From NCBI RefSeq assembly GCF_002890895.1, contig NZ_POUL01000004.1, forward strand, positions 124,001-188,000: 64,000 bases of DNA, written 5' to 3'. Both the position numbers and the translations under genes were made by a program. The stretch comes from Stutzerimonas stutzeri. Its GTDB lineage: Bacteria > Pseudomonadota > Gammaproteobacteria > Pseudomonadales > Pseudomonadaceae. Position 1 is the first letter of the stretch. Each line of letters begins with the position of its first letter. Below are positions 27,691 to 38,891 of the stretch, one piece after another. The notes under the pieces are model-generated. The model saw only the letters and a program-made list of their open reading frames with translations. It was not told the DNA's origin and searched no databases.

Positions 27691-28280
27691 GTGTTCAGCT
27701 GGAGTTGGTGCGACATGGCGAAACCGAGTCCGGTGGCGGATTTCGAGGGCGGCTGGATGATGCGCTTACCGTAAAGGGTTGGCAGCAGATGCGCGCCGCC
27801 GTCGCCGGTGCCGGGCCTTGGGACCGAATCATCAGTTCGCCCCTGCGCCGCTGCGCAGACTTTGCAACTGAACTCGCCGAGCAACAATCCCTTGAGCTCA
27901 ATCTTGAGCCTGACCTGCGCGAGCTGAACTTTGGCGATTGGGAGGGGCGCACCGCCGCCGACCTGATGGTCGATCAGAGCGAAGCCCTGGGGCGCTTCTG
28001 GAACGACCCGTACGGATTCACTCCGCCCGGTGCGGAGCCCGTCGCGGACTTTGAGAAGCGCGTGCTGGCGGCAATCGAGCGACTGACCGATCGTTGCGCG
28101 GGCGAACGTGTATTACTCGTCACCCACGCGGGCGTGATGCGGCTGCTGCTGGCAGAGGCCCGTGGTCTGCCGCGAGAATGTCTGTTGCAGGTCGAGGTCA
28201 GTCATGGCGCGTTGTTCGGCCTGAGAACCGGTTTCAACGACGCCACGCTCTGGCTGGAAGAACGATGCAGCCCTTTCTGA
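27687..28280 (+). CDS. cobC: Alpha-ribazole phosphatase family protein
   Basis: 197-residue histidine phosphatase that dephosphorylates alpha-ribazole or adenosylcobalamin phosphate. The catalytic RHGET motif is at residues 9-13, and the second catalytic His is in [23 protein letters not shown] is also family-typical. Overlaps cobT by 4 bases and cobS by 16. Confidence 0.9.
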   Translation: MSVQLELVRHGETESGGGFRGRLDDALTVKGWQQMRAAVAGAGPWDRIISSPLRRCADFATELAEQQSLELNLEPDLRELNFGDWEGRTAADLMVDQSEALGRFWNDPYGFTPPGAEPVADFEKRVLAAIERLTDRCAGERVLLVTHAGVMRLLLAEARGLPRECLLQVEVSHGALFGLRTGFNDATLWLEERCSPF

Positions 28281-28996
28281 TTGCGCTGCAGTTTCTGACC
28301 TGCCTCCCGGTGCGACTGCACAGCATCCCCGAGCCACGGTTGATCGGCAGATCCCTGCTGTATTACCCGTTAGTTGGGTTGCTGTTGGGCAGCATGCTCT
28401 GCTTCCTCGGCATGGCGCTTGGCAATGCGGCGGCGCCACTAAAAGCTGCTCTGCTGTTAGCCGCGTGGGTCTGGCTGACCGGTGCGTTGCACCTCGATGG
28501 CCTGGCCGATAGCGCGGATGCCTGGCTGGGCGGATTCGGCGACCGGGAACGTACTCTGGCGATCATGAAAGACCCCTGCAGCGGTCCGGTTGCGGTCGCC
28601 GTGCTGGTGTTATTGCTGCTGTTGAAATTCGTCGCGCTATGGACGCTGCTTGAGCAAGGCAACCTGTTGATGCTGTTGGCAGTACCACTGTTGGGGCGAA
28701 GCGCAATGTTGGGGCTGTTTCTTACCACCGCCTATGTGCGGCCGGGTGGTTTGGGCCAAGCCTTAGCCGAGCACATGCCGCGCTCAGAGGCTCGGTTCGT
28801 ACTGGCGCTGATCGTGCTTGCTGGCGTGCTGATGGGAGCCAGTGGCTGGCTTGCGCTGGGGGTCGCAGCGGCGGTTGGAATGCTAGTGCGTCGTAGTCTG
28901 GTCCGGCGTCTGGGCGGAACCACAGGCGACACTGCCGGAGCTTTGCTGGAACTGGTGGAATGCGCGGTGCTGGTTGGTCTGGCGCTGCTGGGCTAG
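28265..28996 (+). CDS. cobS: Adenosylcobinamide-GDP ribazoletransferase CobS
   Basis: 243-residue membrane enzyme that joins adenosylcobinamide-GDP to alpha-ribazole, completing cobalamin. Typical segments: ALQFLTCLPV at the start, YYPLVGLLLG, and GALHLDGLADSADAWLGG with the acidic active-site cluster, then DPCSGPVAV. Start ATG 28265 inside the cobC end; the longer frame would be an overlap artefact. Only 9 bases separate it from the convergent modC. Confidence 0.94.
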   Translation: MQPFLIALQFLTCLPVRLHSIPEPRLIGRSLLYYPLVGLLLGSMLCFLGMALGNAAAPLKAALLLAAWVWLTGALHLDGLADSADAWLGGFGDRERTLAIMKDPCSGPVAVAVLVLLLLLKFVALWTLLEQGNLLMLLAVPLLGRSAMLGLFLTTAYVRPGGLGQALAEHMPRSEARFVLALIVLAGVLMGASGWLALGVAAAVGMLVRRSLVRRLGGTTGDTAGALLELVECAVLVGLALLG

Positions 28997-29005
28997 CCAG
29001 GCACC

Positions 29006-30097
29006 TCATCCCAGCAGAGCGACTGTCTTGATCTGCGCCCAAAGCGCTTTACCTTCGATGACGCCGAGCTGGTCGGCCGAGCGCCGCGTAATGCGAGCCA
29101 GCAGCGGTGTGCCCTGGGCATTTAGACGGACCAGGACATGCGCGGGCGTATCGGCACTGACGACTTCATCCACCTGCACCGGTAGCAGGTTGCTGATGCT
29201 GGTGCCCTCTGCACGTTCCAGCGTCAGGCTGACATCCCGCGCATGGACGCGAAAGCGCAGCCGATGCCCGACCGCTTCGCTCCGCTGCGCTACCAGCACA
29301 TCACCGCCCTGAAACGTCAGGCGAGTGAGGTGATAATCCAGGTCGTGTCCCGTAATTTCCGACTCGATGACAACGCCAGCATCCTCACCGAACGCGGTCG
29401 GCAGATCCAGGCGTGCCAGGGTTTCATGAAGTGCTCCCTGCGCCACGACCTTGCCCTCATCGAGCAGGACCAGGTGGTCAGCCAGTCGCGCCACTTCGTC
29501 TGGCGCGTGGCTGACATAGAGCAGGGGGATATCCAGTTCGTCATGCAAACGTTCAAGGTACGGCAGGATTTCCTGTTTGCGCTTCACATCGAGCGCAGCC
29601 AGCGGCTCGTCCATCAACAGCAGGCGTGGGCTGGTAAGCAGGGCGCGCGCAATTCCTACCCGTTGCCTTTCTCCGCCGGAAAGCCGCTCCGGCATCCGCT
29701 GCAAGAGGTGCGCGATACCCAGCAACTCGACAGCCTGATCCCAAGCGACGCGCCGGTCCCTCGTCGGGATGCGCTTCATGCCGAATTCGAGATTGCCTCT
29801 GACAGACAGATGGGCAAAAAGATTGGCGTCCTGAAACACGTAGCCAATGGCGCGCTGGTGCGGTGGCATAAACCACTCACGGCTTGAGTCCTGCCAGCAT
29901 TCGCCGTTGACCACCAACGCGCCCGTGCTGCCGCGTTCGAGCCCTGCGATGCAACGCAGGCAACTGGTCTTGCCCGAGCCCGAAGGACCGAACAGAGCGG
30001 TAACACCTCGCCCCGGTAGTTCGACATCGACGTCCAGCGTGAAACCTGGATGGGTCAGGCGCAGGCGAGCATGGATCCCGCTCGGGTTGCTGGTCAT
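29006..30097 (-). CDS. modC: Molybdate ABC transporter ATP-binding protein ModC
   Basis: 363-residue ATPase of the molybdate importer. Walker [11 protein letters not shown] loop with [12 protein letters not shown] signature LSGGERQR, Walker B LLLMDEP, and a C-terminal molybdate-binding mop domain (about residues 290-360) as expected for ModC. ATG at 30097 overlaps the modB stop by 4 bases; a GTG three codons upstream is less likely. Last gene of modE-modA-modB-modC. Confidence 0.95.
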   Translation of the reverse strand: MTSNPSGIHARLRLTHPGFTLDVDVELPGRGVTALFGPSGSGKTSCLRCIAGLERGSTGALVVNGECWQDSSREWFMPPHQRAIGYVFQDANLFAHLSVRGNLEFGMKRIPTRDRRVAWDQAVELLGIAHLLQRMPERLSGGERQRVGIARALLTSPRLLLMDEPLAALDVKRKQEILPYLERLHDELDIPLLYVSHAPDEVARLADHLVLLDEGKVVAQGALHETLARLDLPTAFGEDAGVVIESEITGHDLDYHLTRLTFQGGDVLVAQRSEAVGHRLRFRVHARDVSLTLERAEGTSISNLLPVQVDEVVSADTPAHVLVRLNAQGTPLLARITRRSADQLGVIEGKALWAQIKTVALLG

Positions 30098-30783
30098 CCG
30101 CGCCACCCCTGCCGAATGGGGCTCGCATAGAGCGTGAGCAGTACGAGAAAGGAAAACAGCAGCATCCCACCGGCGAGCCAGTGTGCCTGGGTATATTCCA
30201 AGGCTTCGACGTGATCGTAGATCTGCACGGATAGCACGCGGGTTTTCTCCGGAATGTTGCCGCCGATCATCAACACCACACCGAACTCGCCGACTGTATG
30301 GGCAAAGCCGAGAATGCTGGCGGTTACGAAACCTGGCCGAGCCAGCGGCAACACGACGCTGAAGAAGGTGTCCACTGGCCCTGCACGCAAGGTCATCGCG
30401 GCTTCCAGGGGGCGTCCACCAATGGCTTCGAAGGCGTTCTGCAACGGTTGCACGACGAAGGGCATCGAGTAGAAAACCGACCCCACTACCAGCCCGGCAA
30501 AGGTGAACGGCAAGACACCCAGACCGAGCGACTGGGTCAGTTGCCCAACGGGTCCATTGGGTCCCATCGCGACCAGCAGATAGAAACCGAGCACGCTGGG
30601 CGGCAGCACCAGAGGCAGCGCCACCACGGCGCCAATGGGGCCTTTAAGGCGTGAGCGGGTCCGCGCCAGCCACCAGGCAATGGGCGTACCTAATAGCAGC
30701 AGCAGGAGGGTGGTGACGCTGGCGAGTTTAAGTGTCAGCCATATGGCAGAGAGGCTGGCGTCATCCAGAGTGGGCAATTCCAT
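30094..30783 (-). CDS. modB: Molybdate ABC transporter permease ModB
   Basis: 229-residue inner-membrane permease with about five helices. It contains the [14 protein letters not shown] segment and the EAA-type loop [26 protein letters not shown] that docks ModC, plus [17 protein letters not shown], diagnostic of molybdate/tungstate permeases. Three bases separate it from modA. Confidence 0.96.
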   Translation of the reverse strand: MELPTLDDASLSAIWLTLKLASVTTLLLLLLGTPIAWWLARTRSRLKGPIGAVVALPLVLPPSVLGFYLLVAMGPNGPVGQLTQSLGLGVLPFTFAGLVVGSVFYSMPFVVQPLQNAFEAIGGRPLEAAMTLRAGPVDTFFSVVLPLARPGFVTASILGFAHTVGEFGVVLMIGGNIPEKTRVLSVQIYDHVEALEYTQAHWLAGGMLLFSFLVLLTLYASPIRQGWRG

Positions 30784-30786
30784 TAC

Positions 30787-32362
<1,576 letters not shown>

Positions 32363-32396
32363 GATCGGCTCCGGTCGGGGTGACCATTCTGGCAAG

Positions 32397-32420
32397 CGCT
32401 ATATAGAGTTGTATATAGCG
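32397..32420 (-). promoter_or_regulatory. ModE-binding palindrome upstream of modEABC
   Basis: CGCTATATA (32397-32405) and TATATAGCG (32412-32420) are perfect 9-bp arms with a 6-base spacer, matching the known E. coli ModE box (TATATA-N6-TATATA core with flanking CGnT/AnCG). Located between modE and the divergent peroxidase gene, so it probably overlaps the mod promoter and gives autorepression. Confidence 0.88.
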
Positions 32421-32513
32421 TTTTTGTGGTGGCCCTGGTCTTGGCCGATAGACACCGTTGCTCCCGGCGTGACTCGGGAGTAGCGTGGCTTCGATTCCAT
32501 CTGGAGCTCTGTT

Positions 32514-33062
32514 ATGAAAATCGAATGGATTGCCGCCTCACTTGCGCTGCTTTTAGTGGCTGGTCCTGCAGCGGCCGAGCAGTGCCCAGCGTTGCTTCAG
32601 CATGAGCTTCCGCAGCTGCGATCAAAGGAAACCATCGATCTCTGTGAGCAGTTTCAGGGCAAGGCGTTAGTAGTGGTCAACACCGCCAGCTTTTGCGGCT
32701 TCGCCCCTCAGTTCAAAGGGCTGGAGGCGCTGTATCAGCGTTTTAAAGATGATGGGCTGATGATTCTTGGCGTGCCGTCCGATGACTTCTTTCAGGAGTC
32801 AGACGATGCGGCGGAGACGGCTGAGGTTTGCTACGTCAATTACGGCGTGACCTTTCCGATGACGCAGACACAGCCTGTGCGTGGCGGCGACGCAATTCCG
32901 TTGTTTCGCGAGCTGGCCGAGCAGGCCGGCGGGGCCCCGCGCTGGAACTTCTACAAGTATGTAGTCGATCGCAACGGCAAGGTGGTCGATTACTTCTCGA
33001 GCAAAGTCGAACCGGACGATCCAGAGCTGATCGCTGCGGTGGAAAAGGCGTTGGCAAAGTAG
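32514..33062 (+). CDS. Glutathione peroxidase-like protein, exported
   Basis: 182-residue thiol peroxidase of the glutathione peroxidase/BtuE fold, with an N-terminal signal peptide (cleavage after AAA-EQ, about residue 22), so it acts in the periplasm. The active-site Cys lies in [16 protein letters not shown] (family NxAxxCG), and [13 protein letters not shown] contains the conserved W-N-F. Two further Cys near the mature N-terminus (EQCPAL and DLCEQF) could serve in disulfide chemistry. Divergent from modE. Confidence 0.88.
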   Translation: MKIEWIAASLALLLVAGPAAAEQCPALLQHELPQLRSKETIDLCEQFQGKALVVVNTASFCGFAPQFKGLEALYQRFKDDGLMILGVPSDDFFQESDDAAETAEVCYVNYGVTFPMTQTQPVRGGDAIPLFRELAEQAGGAPRWNFYKYVVDRNGKVVDYFSSKVEPDDPELIAAVEKALAK

Positions 33063-33071
33063 CGGAGGGAT

Positions 33072-33093
33072 GCCCCGACCGAGCGGTCGGGGC
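33072..33093. terminator. Hairpin between convergent peroxidase and fadL genes
   Basis: GCCCCGACC / GGTCGGGGC, 9-bp perfect stem with GAGC loop, 9 bases after the peroxidase stop and just before the fadL stop. No clear T-run; probable bidirectional terminator. Confidence 0.6.
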
Positions 33094-33100
33094 GGGTGCA

Positions 33101-34396
33101 TCAGAAGCGGTAGGTCATGGCAGCGCCGAAACCGTGAGCGCTGTTTTCGTAGGTGGCGTTGTAGACGCCTTTGGATGGATGGTCACGGCGGACTGTTGTC
33201 TCCTCTTCCCATAGATATGAATAGGCGAGGTCAACCGTAACGTCGTCTGAGGGGTTCCAAGCCAGACCAAAGCTCACTGCTGTGCGGTCGCCAGTTGGAA
33301 TACGAGGTGACCGATGCGTGTTATTGGTTGGGCTTTGATCGAAAGCAAGACCTGTGCGCAAAGTCCATTCTTTGTTCACCTTGTAAGCAGCACCTAGCGC
33401 GTACGACCAAGTGTCATGCCAGTCCTGCTCCTCAATGATAGGGTTGAGCGAACCTGACGGAAGGCCTTCATTTTCGATCACGATCGCCTCGAAGCGGCTC
33501 CAGCGGGTCAGCATCGCGCCAGCATACATCGTCCACTGATCGTTGAGTTCATGGGTGACAGAGACGTCAATCGCTTCGGGCGTGGTCAGGTCGAGGGATG
33601 CATCGTACGTGCCGGCCATGCCCAGCTGATTGAACCCTTCTTTGAGTTCAGTATCTCCCTCTAGGGTATATTCGACCTTAGAGCGATAAGCCAAACCCAT
33701 ACGGGTATGCGGCGTAAGTTCATAAAGGATGCCAGCATTGAAACCAACAGCAGTGTCGTCACCTTTGACCTTTACACGCCCATCATTTGACCCAAGGCTC
33801 AACGGGTTGATTGTGGCGCTCTGTAATTCGCCGTCGATGCGGTTGATCGTCGGGCCGAAGCCGACCGACAATTTTTCGTTGAAGCGATAGCTCACGGTTG
33901 GCTGTACGGTGATAACACGCACTTCGCTGTAGTCGCCATGATAGCGTCCCTGAAAACCACTCTCGTAGTCGGCAATGACGCCGAACGGTACGTACACGCC
34001 CACGCCAACTGCCCACTTGTCATCAATCGGTTTGACGTAGTAGCCCATCGGTACAGCGGTGAAGGGAACCATATCGCCATCATTGCTGCCGTCGAACGGA
34101 ACGCGGGCGTTACCTAGCTGTTGTATTTGTGGTGATGCTGCAGATGCATCACTGATATCCGTATTGGCATTGATAGCCGCCATACCGAAACTGACTTCTT
34201 CACGCTTCAGGCGCGACATCCCTGCTGGGTTGCCAAATAGTGTGGACGCGTCATCGGCAGAAGAAGAGCGACCGGCGAACGAGGTGCCCATGCCGCTGAT
34301 GCTTTGTTCGTTGAGGGCGAAGCCGGCAGCCATGGCCTGAGTGGAAAGGGCGCCTACGGCTACTGCAATCGCGGTCTTCAACCATGTTTTTTTCAT
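33101..34396 (-). CDS. fadL: FadL/OmpP1 family outer-membrane transporter
   Basis: 431-residue outer-membrane barrel of the FadL family, which takes up long-chain fatty acids or other hydrophobic substrates. Signal peptide MKKTWLKTAIAVAVGALS... ends at AMA; the mature chain begins AGFALNEQS, the FadL N-terminal hatch, followed by GMGTSFAGRSSSADDASTLFGNPAGM, also family-diagnostic. It ends in MTYRF with the terminal Phe needed for barrel insertion. The gene is visibly less GC-rich than its neighbours (e.g. ATT/GAT/TAC use), as often seen for surface proteins. GGAG upstream of the ATG. Substrate unknown. Confidence 0.9.
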   Translation of the reverse strand: MKKTWLKTAIAVAVGALSTQAMAAGFALNEQSISGMGTSFAGRSSSADDASTLFGNPAGMSRLKREEVSFGMAAINANTDISDASAASPQIQQLGNARVPFDGSNDGDMVPFTAVPMGYYVKPIDDKWAVGVGVYVPFGVIADYESGFQGRYHGDYSEVRVITVQPTVSYRFNEKLSVGFGPTINRIDGELQSATINPLSLGSNDGRVKVKGDDTAVGFNAGILYELTPHTRMGLAYRSKVEYTLEGDTELKEGFNQLGMAGTYDASLDLTTPEAIDVSVTHELNDQWTMYAGAMLTRWSRFEAIVIENEGLPSGSLNPIIEEQDWHDTWSYALGAAYKVNKEWTLRTGLAFDQSPTNNTHRSPRIPTGDRTAVSFGLAWNPSDDVTVDLAYSYLWEEETTVRRDHPSKGVYNATYENSAHGFGAAMTYRF

Positions 34397-34570
34397 TGTT
34401 GTACTCCAGGGGAAAAAGCGGCTCGGACCCTATCAAGCTTCTCTGATTCGTCGCAAACGAAAGAGTGCAATTTTTCGTAAAGCGCGACGATCGGCGCCGA
34501 TAAGCGGTCGAATAGCAGATAAAAGCCATCAGGCCTGGTTTGACCATGCGGTCATATTTTGCTGCTTGGG

Positions 34571-35416
34571 TCAGGCCACGGGGCGCCCAGGATCGGTGAT
34601 CCACTCGCTCCATGAGCCTGGGTACAGTTTGGCTAGTGGGTAGCCGGCCAGACACAAGGCAAACAGGTTATGACAGGCCGTTACGCCAGATCCGCAGTAA
34701 GCCACGACAGTGTCTGCTGGCTGATCGGTCAGTAACCGTTCGAATCGTGAGCGCAGCTCGTCGGGGCAGAGAAAGTGCCCCGTGGCATCAAGGTTTTCAG
34801 CGAACGGCACACAGCGAGCGCCAGGAATGTGTCCGGCCACGGGGTCGATCGGTTCGAGCTCGCCGAGAAATCGGGGTAGGGCACGAGCATCGATCAAGGT
34901 CAGGCCTGGCTGCCCCAGGCGTTCCGTCAGCTGTTGTGCAGAGAACAGCAGATCTTCGTCGGGCGTACCGTCAAACTGGCCTGGCTGACGATCTGCCATT
35001 TCTTCGGTTACCAGCCCGCCAGCCTCACACCAGGCTTTGAAACCCCCATCCAGTAAATAAACACCGCTGCGTTTGCCTAGCCATGCCAGTAGCCACCATG
35101 CCCGCGCGGCGAATGCGCCAGGGCCATCGTCGTAGAGCACGACCTCGCTGTCATTGTTCAGGCCTGCAGCGCGAAGGCGTGCGATCAGATGCTCCGGCTG
35201 CGGCAACGGATGTCGACCAGTCTGGCCGCGAGCTACTGGGCCTGAGAGATCCTTTTCCAGATCGAGAAAGCGCGCCCCGGGGATATGCGACTGCTCATAG
35301 CTGCGCCTACCTTGATCAGCGTCTTCGAGCGCGAACCGACAATCCAGAATGCACAGGTTTGGCTCCGAGCGTCGTGCGGTCAGTTCAGCGGGGTCGATCA
35401 GTTGAGCAAGTGGCAT
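34571..35416 (-). CDS. sseA: 3-mercaptopyruvate sulfurtransferase
   Basis: 281-residue tandem rhodanese, the exact length of E. coli SseA. The active-site Cys (about residue 241) lies in the loop CGSGVTA, the signature of mercaptopyruvate sulfurtransferases, in contrast to the basic loop of thiosulfate rhodaneses. DDGPGAFAARAWWLLAWLG in domain 1 and HIPGARCVPF in domain 2 are typical. ATG 35416 has GGAG 8 bases upstream; the longer frame to 35542 overlaps the promoter region and was rejected. Confidence 0.9.
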   Translation of the reverse strand: MPLAQLIDPAELTARRSEPNLCILDCRFALEDADQGRRSYEQSHIPGARFLDLEKDLSGPVARGQTGRHPLPQPEHLIARLRAAGLNNDSEVVLYDDGPGAFAARAWWLLAWLGKRSGVYLLDGGFKAWCEAGGLVTEEMADRQPGQFDGTPDEDLLFSAQQLTERLGQPGLTLIDARALPRFLGELEPIDPVAGHIPGARCVPFAENLDATGHFLCPDELRSRFERLLTDQPADTVVAYCGSGVTACHNLFALCLAGYPLAKLYPGSWSEWITDPGRPVA

Positions 35417-35562
35417 GGCAGGTCTCCGTGCGGATTTTGCGGGAACGTTATCACGCAGGCCGGCGTGGCCGATCAAAGCGCTGCGAATACGAGGGCGCGA
35501 TATATACTGCGTGCCTTTTCGCCCGCTCGTCGGTCGTAACACCGAACAACAAGGAGGGCCTA

Positions 35563-36687
35563 GTGGCCATCGAAACTCAATGGGTGCTGGATGATGCGCA
35601 ACTGACCCGACTTTGTTCCGAGTGGCGCCAGCTGCCTTATGTAGCGGTGGACACAGAGTTCATGCGGGTCGATACGTTTTACCCGATCGCCGCGCTGCTG
35701 CAGGTCGGTGACGGGCGTTGTGCCTATCTGATCGACCCGTTGTTGATTACCGATTGGTCTGCGTTTGCGGGTTTGCTGACGGACTCGTCGGTCGTGAAAG
35801 TCCTGCATGCCTGCAGCGAGGATCTGGAAGTTCTCTGGCGGCTTACCGGTAACCTGCCGGTGCCGTTGTTCGATACGCAACTTGCCGCCGGCTATCTGAA
35901 CATCGGATTCTCAATGGGCTACTCGCGGTTGGTGCAGAGCGTGCTGAACATCGAGCTGCCAAAAGGTGAGACCCGTTCCGATTGGCTTCAGCGGCCGTTG
36001 AGTGAGATGCAGGTGCGCTACGCAGCCGAAGACGCACAGCACCTGGCGGAGTTGTACGAGGTGCTGCTGCCAAAGCTGTCCGACGAAAAGCGTGCTTGGG
36101 TGTTGGAGGATGGTGCGGAGCTGGTCGCCAATCTACAGCGTGAAACCGATCCTGACGAAGCCTACCGTGAGGTCAAACAGGCTTGGCGCCTCAAACCGCG
36201 TCAGCTTGCAGTGCTGCGAGTCCTGACGGCCTGGCGTGAGCGGCAGGCGCGAGCACGTAATCAGCCGCGCAATCGGGTGCTACGTGAGCACAGCCTGTGG
36301 CCGCTGGCGCGCACCCAGCCGACTGATCTTGTAAGCCTGGCGCGTATCGATGACATGCACCCGCGCACGGTGCGCCAGGATGGCGAGACTTTGCTCGAAC
36401 TGATCCGTACGGCCGCCTCTACGCCCGAGCAGGACTGGCCGCAATCTTTACCGGAGCCGTTGCCACTCGATGCGTCGGGACTGCTGAAAAAACTACGTGC
36501 TGTCGGTCAGCGGGAAGCCCAAGTCATGGACATCGCACCGGAACTGATGCTGCGCAAGAAGGTGCTGGAAGCCTTGTTGAAAACCGGATATCCCGACGGT
36601 CCTTACGAACTGCCTGATTCGCTGCGTGGTTGGCGTCGTGAACGAATGGGGCAGGCCCTTCTCGAAGTGCTGGAAGAGAAATCATGA
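35563..36687 (+). CDS. rnd: Ribonuclease D
   Basis: 374-residue 3'-5' exoribonuclease that trims tRNA and other stable RNA 3' ends. DEDDy active site: D30 and E32 in VAVDTEF, an Asp in [11 protein letters not shown], and Tyr/Asp in [11 protein letters not shown]. Two HRDC domains follow from about residue 215. Start is GTG 35563 with a perfect AAGGAGG 6 bases upstream; the ATG/GTG 160 codons upstream would run antisense to sseA. Overlaps ycgL by 4 bases. Confidence 0.95.
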   Translation: MAIETQWVLDDAQLTRLCSEWRQLPYVAVDTEFMRVDTFYPIAALLQVGDGRCAYLIDPLLITDWSAFAGLLTDSSVVKVLHACSEDLEVLWRLTGNLPVPLFDTQLAAGYLNIGFSMGYSRLVQSVLNIELPKGETRSDWLQRPLSEMQVRYAAEDAQHLAELYEVLLPKLSDEKRAWVLEDGAELVANLQRETDPDEAYREVKQAWRLKPRQLAVLRVLTAWRERQARARNQPRNRVLREHSLWPLARTQPTDLVSLARIDDMHPRTVRQDGETLLELIRTAASTPEQDWPQSLPEPLPLDASGLLKKLRAVGQREAQVMDIAPELMLRKKVLEALLKTGYPDGPYELPDSLRGWRRERMGQALLEVLEEKS

Positions 36688-36977
36688 AACGCATCTGCTC
36701 CATTTATAGAAGCCCGCGCAAGAGCGGGATGTACCTGTACGTCGAGCGCAGCGAAGCGCTCGCCCGGGTCCCTGAAGCCCTGCTTGCGGCCTTCGGCCCG
36801 CCGCAGCTTGCCTTTGATGTCGTCCTTACGCCTGAACGCAAGTTGGCGCAGGAGGACATTGCGACGGTGCTCGATAACCTCGAGAAGCAAGGTTATCACC
36901 TGCAGATGCCGCCGCCCGAGGAGGAGTATATCGAGCACTTGCCGGAAGAATTACTCCGGCGAAATGACCCGATGTAG
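36684..36977 (+). CDS. YcgL domain-containing protein
   Basis: 97-residue YcgL-family protein, unknown function. The start [19 protein letters not shown] and the PELLARFG-like [26 protein letters not shown] region are diagnostic. It follows rnd with a 4-base overlap, the usual arrangement in Pseudomonas and enterics. Confidence 0.93.
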   Translation: MKRICSIYRSPRKSGMYLYVERSEALARVPEALLAAFGPPQLAFDVVLTPERKLAQEDIATVLDNLEKQGYHLQMPPPEEEYIEHLPEELLRRNDPM

Positions 36978-37098
36978 AGCTCTGGGCTGGCGGCCGCTGG
37001 TCGGCTTTACGCTACCTTAACCGCTCCGAACTTCCCCGTGCTTGGCCAGCTCCTCGGCAGTGGCTAGACTCGCAACTTTCCTTGAGATGGCTATTTTC

Positions 37099-37548
37099 AT
37101 GGCGGCAAAAGTCGAACCTTTCTGGATGCGCAAGACTCTGGCCGAGCTGGACGCGGCCGAGTGGGAGTCGCTGTGCGACGGCTGTGGCCTGTGCTGCCTG
37201 CAAAAGCTCGAGGATGAAGAGGATGGCAGCGTCTATTACACCCGGATCGCCTGCAAACTGCTTGATCTGAAAAGTTGTCGATGCACTGACTATCCTAATC
37301 GCCGCGCCAGTGTTCCTGACTGTGTCCAGCTGACAGCTAAAGACGCGGCGCAATTCAAATGGTTGCCGCCAACCTGCGGCTATCGCCTCGTAGCTGAAGG
37401 CAAGGATCTTCCGCTTTGGCATCATCTGGTGTGTGGCGATCCGGATGCCGTACATGCCGAGCGAATTTCCCAGTCGGGCCGTATGATCGCCGAAGGCTCC
37501 GTGGCTGACGAAGACTGGGAAGATCATCTGATATTCCGGGCCGGTTGA
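37099..37548 (+). CDS. YcgN family cysteine cluster protein
   Basis: 149-residue UPF0260/YcgN protein. It carries the cysteine cluster [12 protein letters not shown] near residue 30, then [19 protein letters not shown] and a later CGYR and VCGDP, a pattern suggesting metal or Fe-S binding; function unknown. Two starts are possible (37087 and 37099); 37099 puts the PFWxxKTL family start correctly. Confidence 0.88.
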   Translation: MAAKVEPFWMRKTLAELDAAEWESLCDGCGLCCLQKLEDEEDGSVYYTRIACKLLDLKSCRCTDYPNRRASVPDCVQLTAKDAAQFKWLPPTCGYRLVAEGKDLPLWHHLVCGDPDAVHAERISQSGRMIAEGSVADEDWEDHLIFRAG

Positions 37549-37600
37549 ATCTACTTCGACCCGCGTCGTCATAGCACTGAACCCAATCTGGAGCCGCTCG

Positions 37601-38827
37601 ATGCCCCGCCGTCAGTTACCGCTGCTTGCCGTTCTGTTGCTCTCATTCGTGACGCCACTTCAAGCGGCCAAACGGGTCGATCTGGACTACACCGTCAAGT
37701 TCGTTCCCGAACAGGATGCGGCAGAAGTGGAGCTCCTCCTTGAGGATGGCAGCGCCGTTAAGTCTCTCGATCTGAATCTCGGCGAGGAAGGTGCCTACAG
37801 CGATTTCCAAACCGATGGAGAAAGCAGCTGGGAGCAGCAGGGTGGTCGCGGTGTCTGGCGGCCCGCGCCTGGCAAGGCGCGGCTGAATTACCGGGTCAAG
37901 ATCAGTCATCAGCGCAAGAGCGGCCGCTTCGATGCGCGGATGACCGACGACTGGGCATTGCTGCGCGGAGACGATCTGGTGCCTGCCGGTCGGCTTGACC
38001 AGCAGGATGGCGTCAGGCTGGTTTCTCGACTGCAGTTCGAGCTGCCGGCAGGTTGGAAGAGCGTAGAGACCGGCTGGCCACGTATCGGCAAGAATCGCTT
38101 CCGCATTGACAATCCAGAGCGCCTTTTTGATCGCCCGACCGGCTGGGTTCTTGCCGGCAAGCTAGGCAGCCGCCGCGCCCAATTGGGCGAGACTGATGTA
38201 TCGGTGTCAGGTCCGGTGGGCGAGGGGCTGCGCAGGATGGATATCCTCACCTTGCTGACCTTCGTCTGGCCTGAAATGCAGAATGTATTCCCGCGCGATC
38301 CCGGAAAACTATTGGTTGTCGGGGCTGGTGACCCGATGTGGCGTGGAGGCTTGTCTGGCCCTAACTCGCTGTTCATGCACGCCGACCGGCCATTGGTCAG
38401 TGAGAATGGCACCAGTTCGCTGGTGCACGAGCTGGTTCATGTGTTCAGCCGAATCTCCGATGCAGACCGCAGTGACTGGATCAGCGAAGGGCTGGCCGAG
38501 TACTACGCAATCGAACTGATGCGCCGCGCCGGCGGCATGAGCGAGGATCGCTACCAGGCGGTCAGGGACCACCTGACCAAATGGAGTCGCAAGGTCGATA
38601 GTCTACGTACCGAGCGATCCAGTGGCCCGATCACAGCCAGAGCTGTGCTGCTGCTACAGGAGCTTGACCGGGAGATTCGCCAGCGCAGCAAGGGCCGCCA
38701 CTCGCTGGATGACGTTGCACGGGGCTTGATGCGCCTGGACCGGGTAACCACTGAAGACTTCATCGATATCACTGAAACCATGTTGGGTGGTGGGTCGAAG
38801 GTTCTGGATACTCGGTTGTTGCGTTAA
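37601..38827 (+). CDS. Secreted HExxH metallopeptidase-like protein
   Basis: 408 residues with a signal peptide (cleavage near LQA-AKRV). The N-terminal half is beta-rich, and the second half has SLVHELVHVFSRISDADRSD then WISEGLAEYYAIEL. This is an HExxH zinc motif followed by a Glu in an EGxAEYY context, as in gluzincins of the M1/M61 type. The gap between HELVH and that Glu is 15 residues, shorter than the 18 usual in M1, so the exact family is uncertain. Likely periplasmic. Overlaps nothing; ltaE follows 64 bases on. Confidence 0.7.
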   Translation: MPRRQLPLLAVLLLSFVTPLQAAKRVDLDYTVKFVPEQDAAEVELLLEDGSAVKSLDLNLGEEGAYSDFQTDGESSWEQQGGRGVWRPAPGKARLNYRVKISHQRKSGRFDARMTDDWALLRGDDLVPAGRLDQQDGVRLVSRLQFELPAGWKSVETGWPRIGKNRFRIDNPERLFDRPTGWVLAGKLGSRRAQLGETDVSVSGPVGEGLRRMDILTLLTFVWPEMQNVFPRDPGKLLVVGAGDPMWRGGLSGPNSLFMHADRPLVSENGTSSLVHELVHVFSRISDADRSDWISEGLAEYYAIELMRRAGGMSEDRYQAVRDHLTKWSRKVDSLRTERSSGPITARAVLLLQELDREIRQRSKGRHSLDDVARGLMRLDRVTTEDFIDITETMLGGGSKVLDTRLLR

Positions 38828-38891
38828 GGTCGTCCCGGCTGCACAGGCGGCGTGTGACCTGTGGACGAATCCATTCGGGTAAGGATCTTTG

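Noticed and set aside
35083..35562. 160-codon N-terminal extension of RNase D
   Set aside because: It is antisense to sseA and lacks RNase D homology; GTG 35563 has a perfect AAGGAGG.
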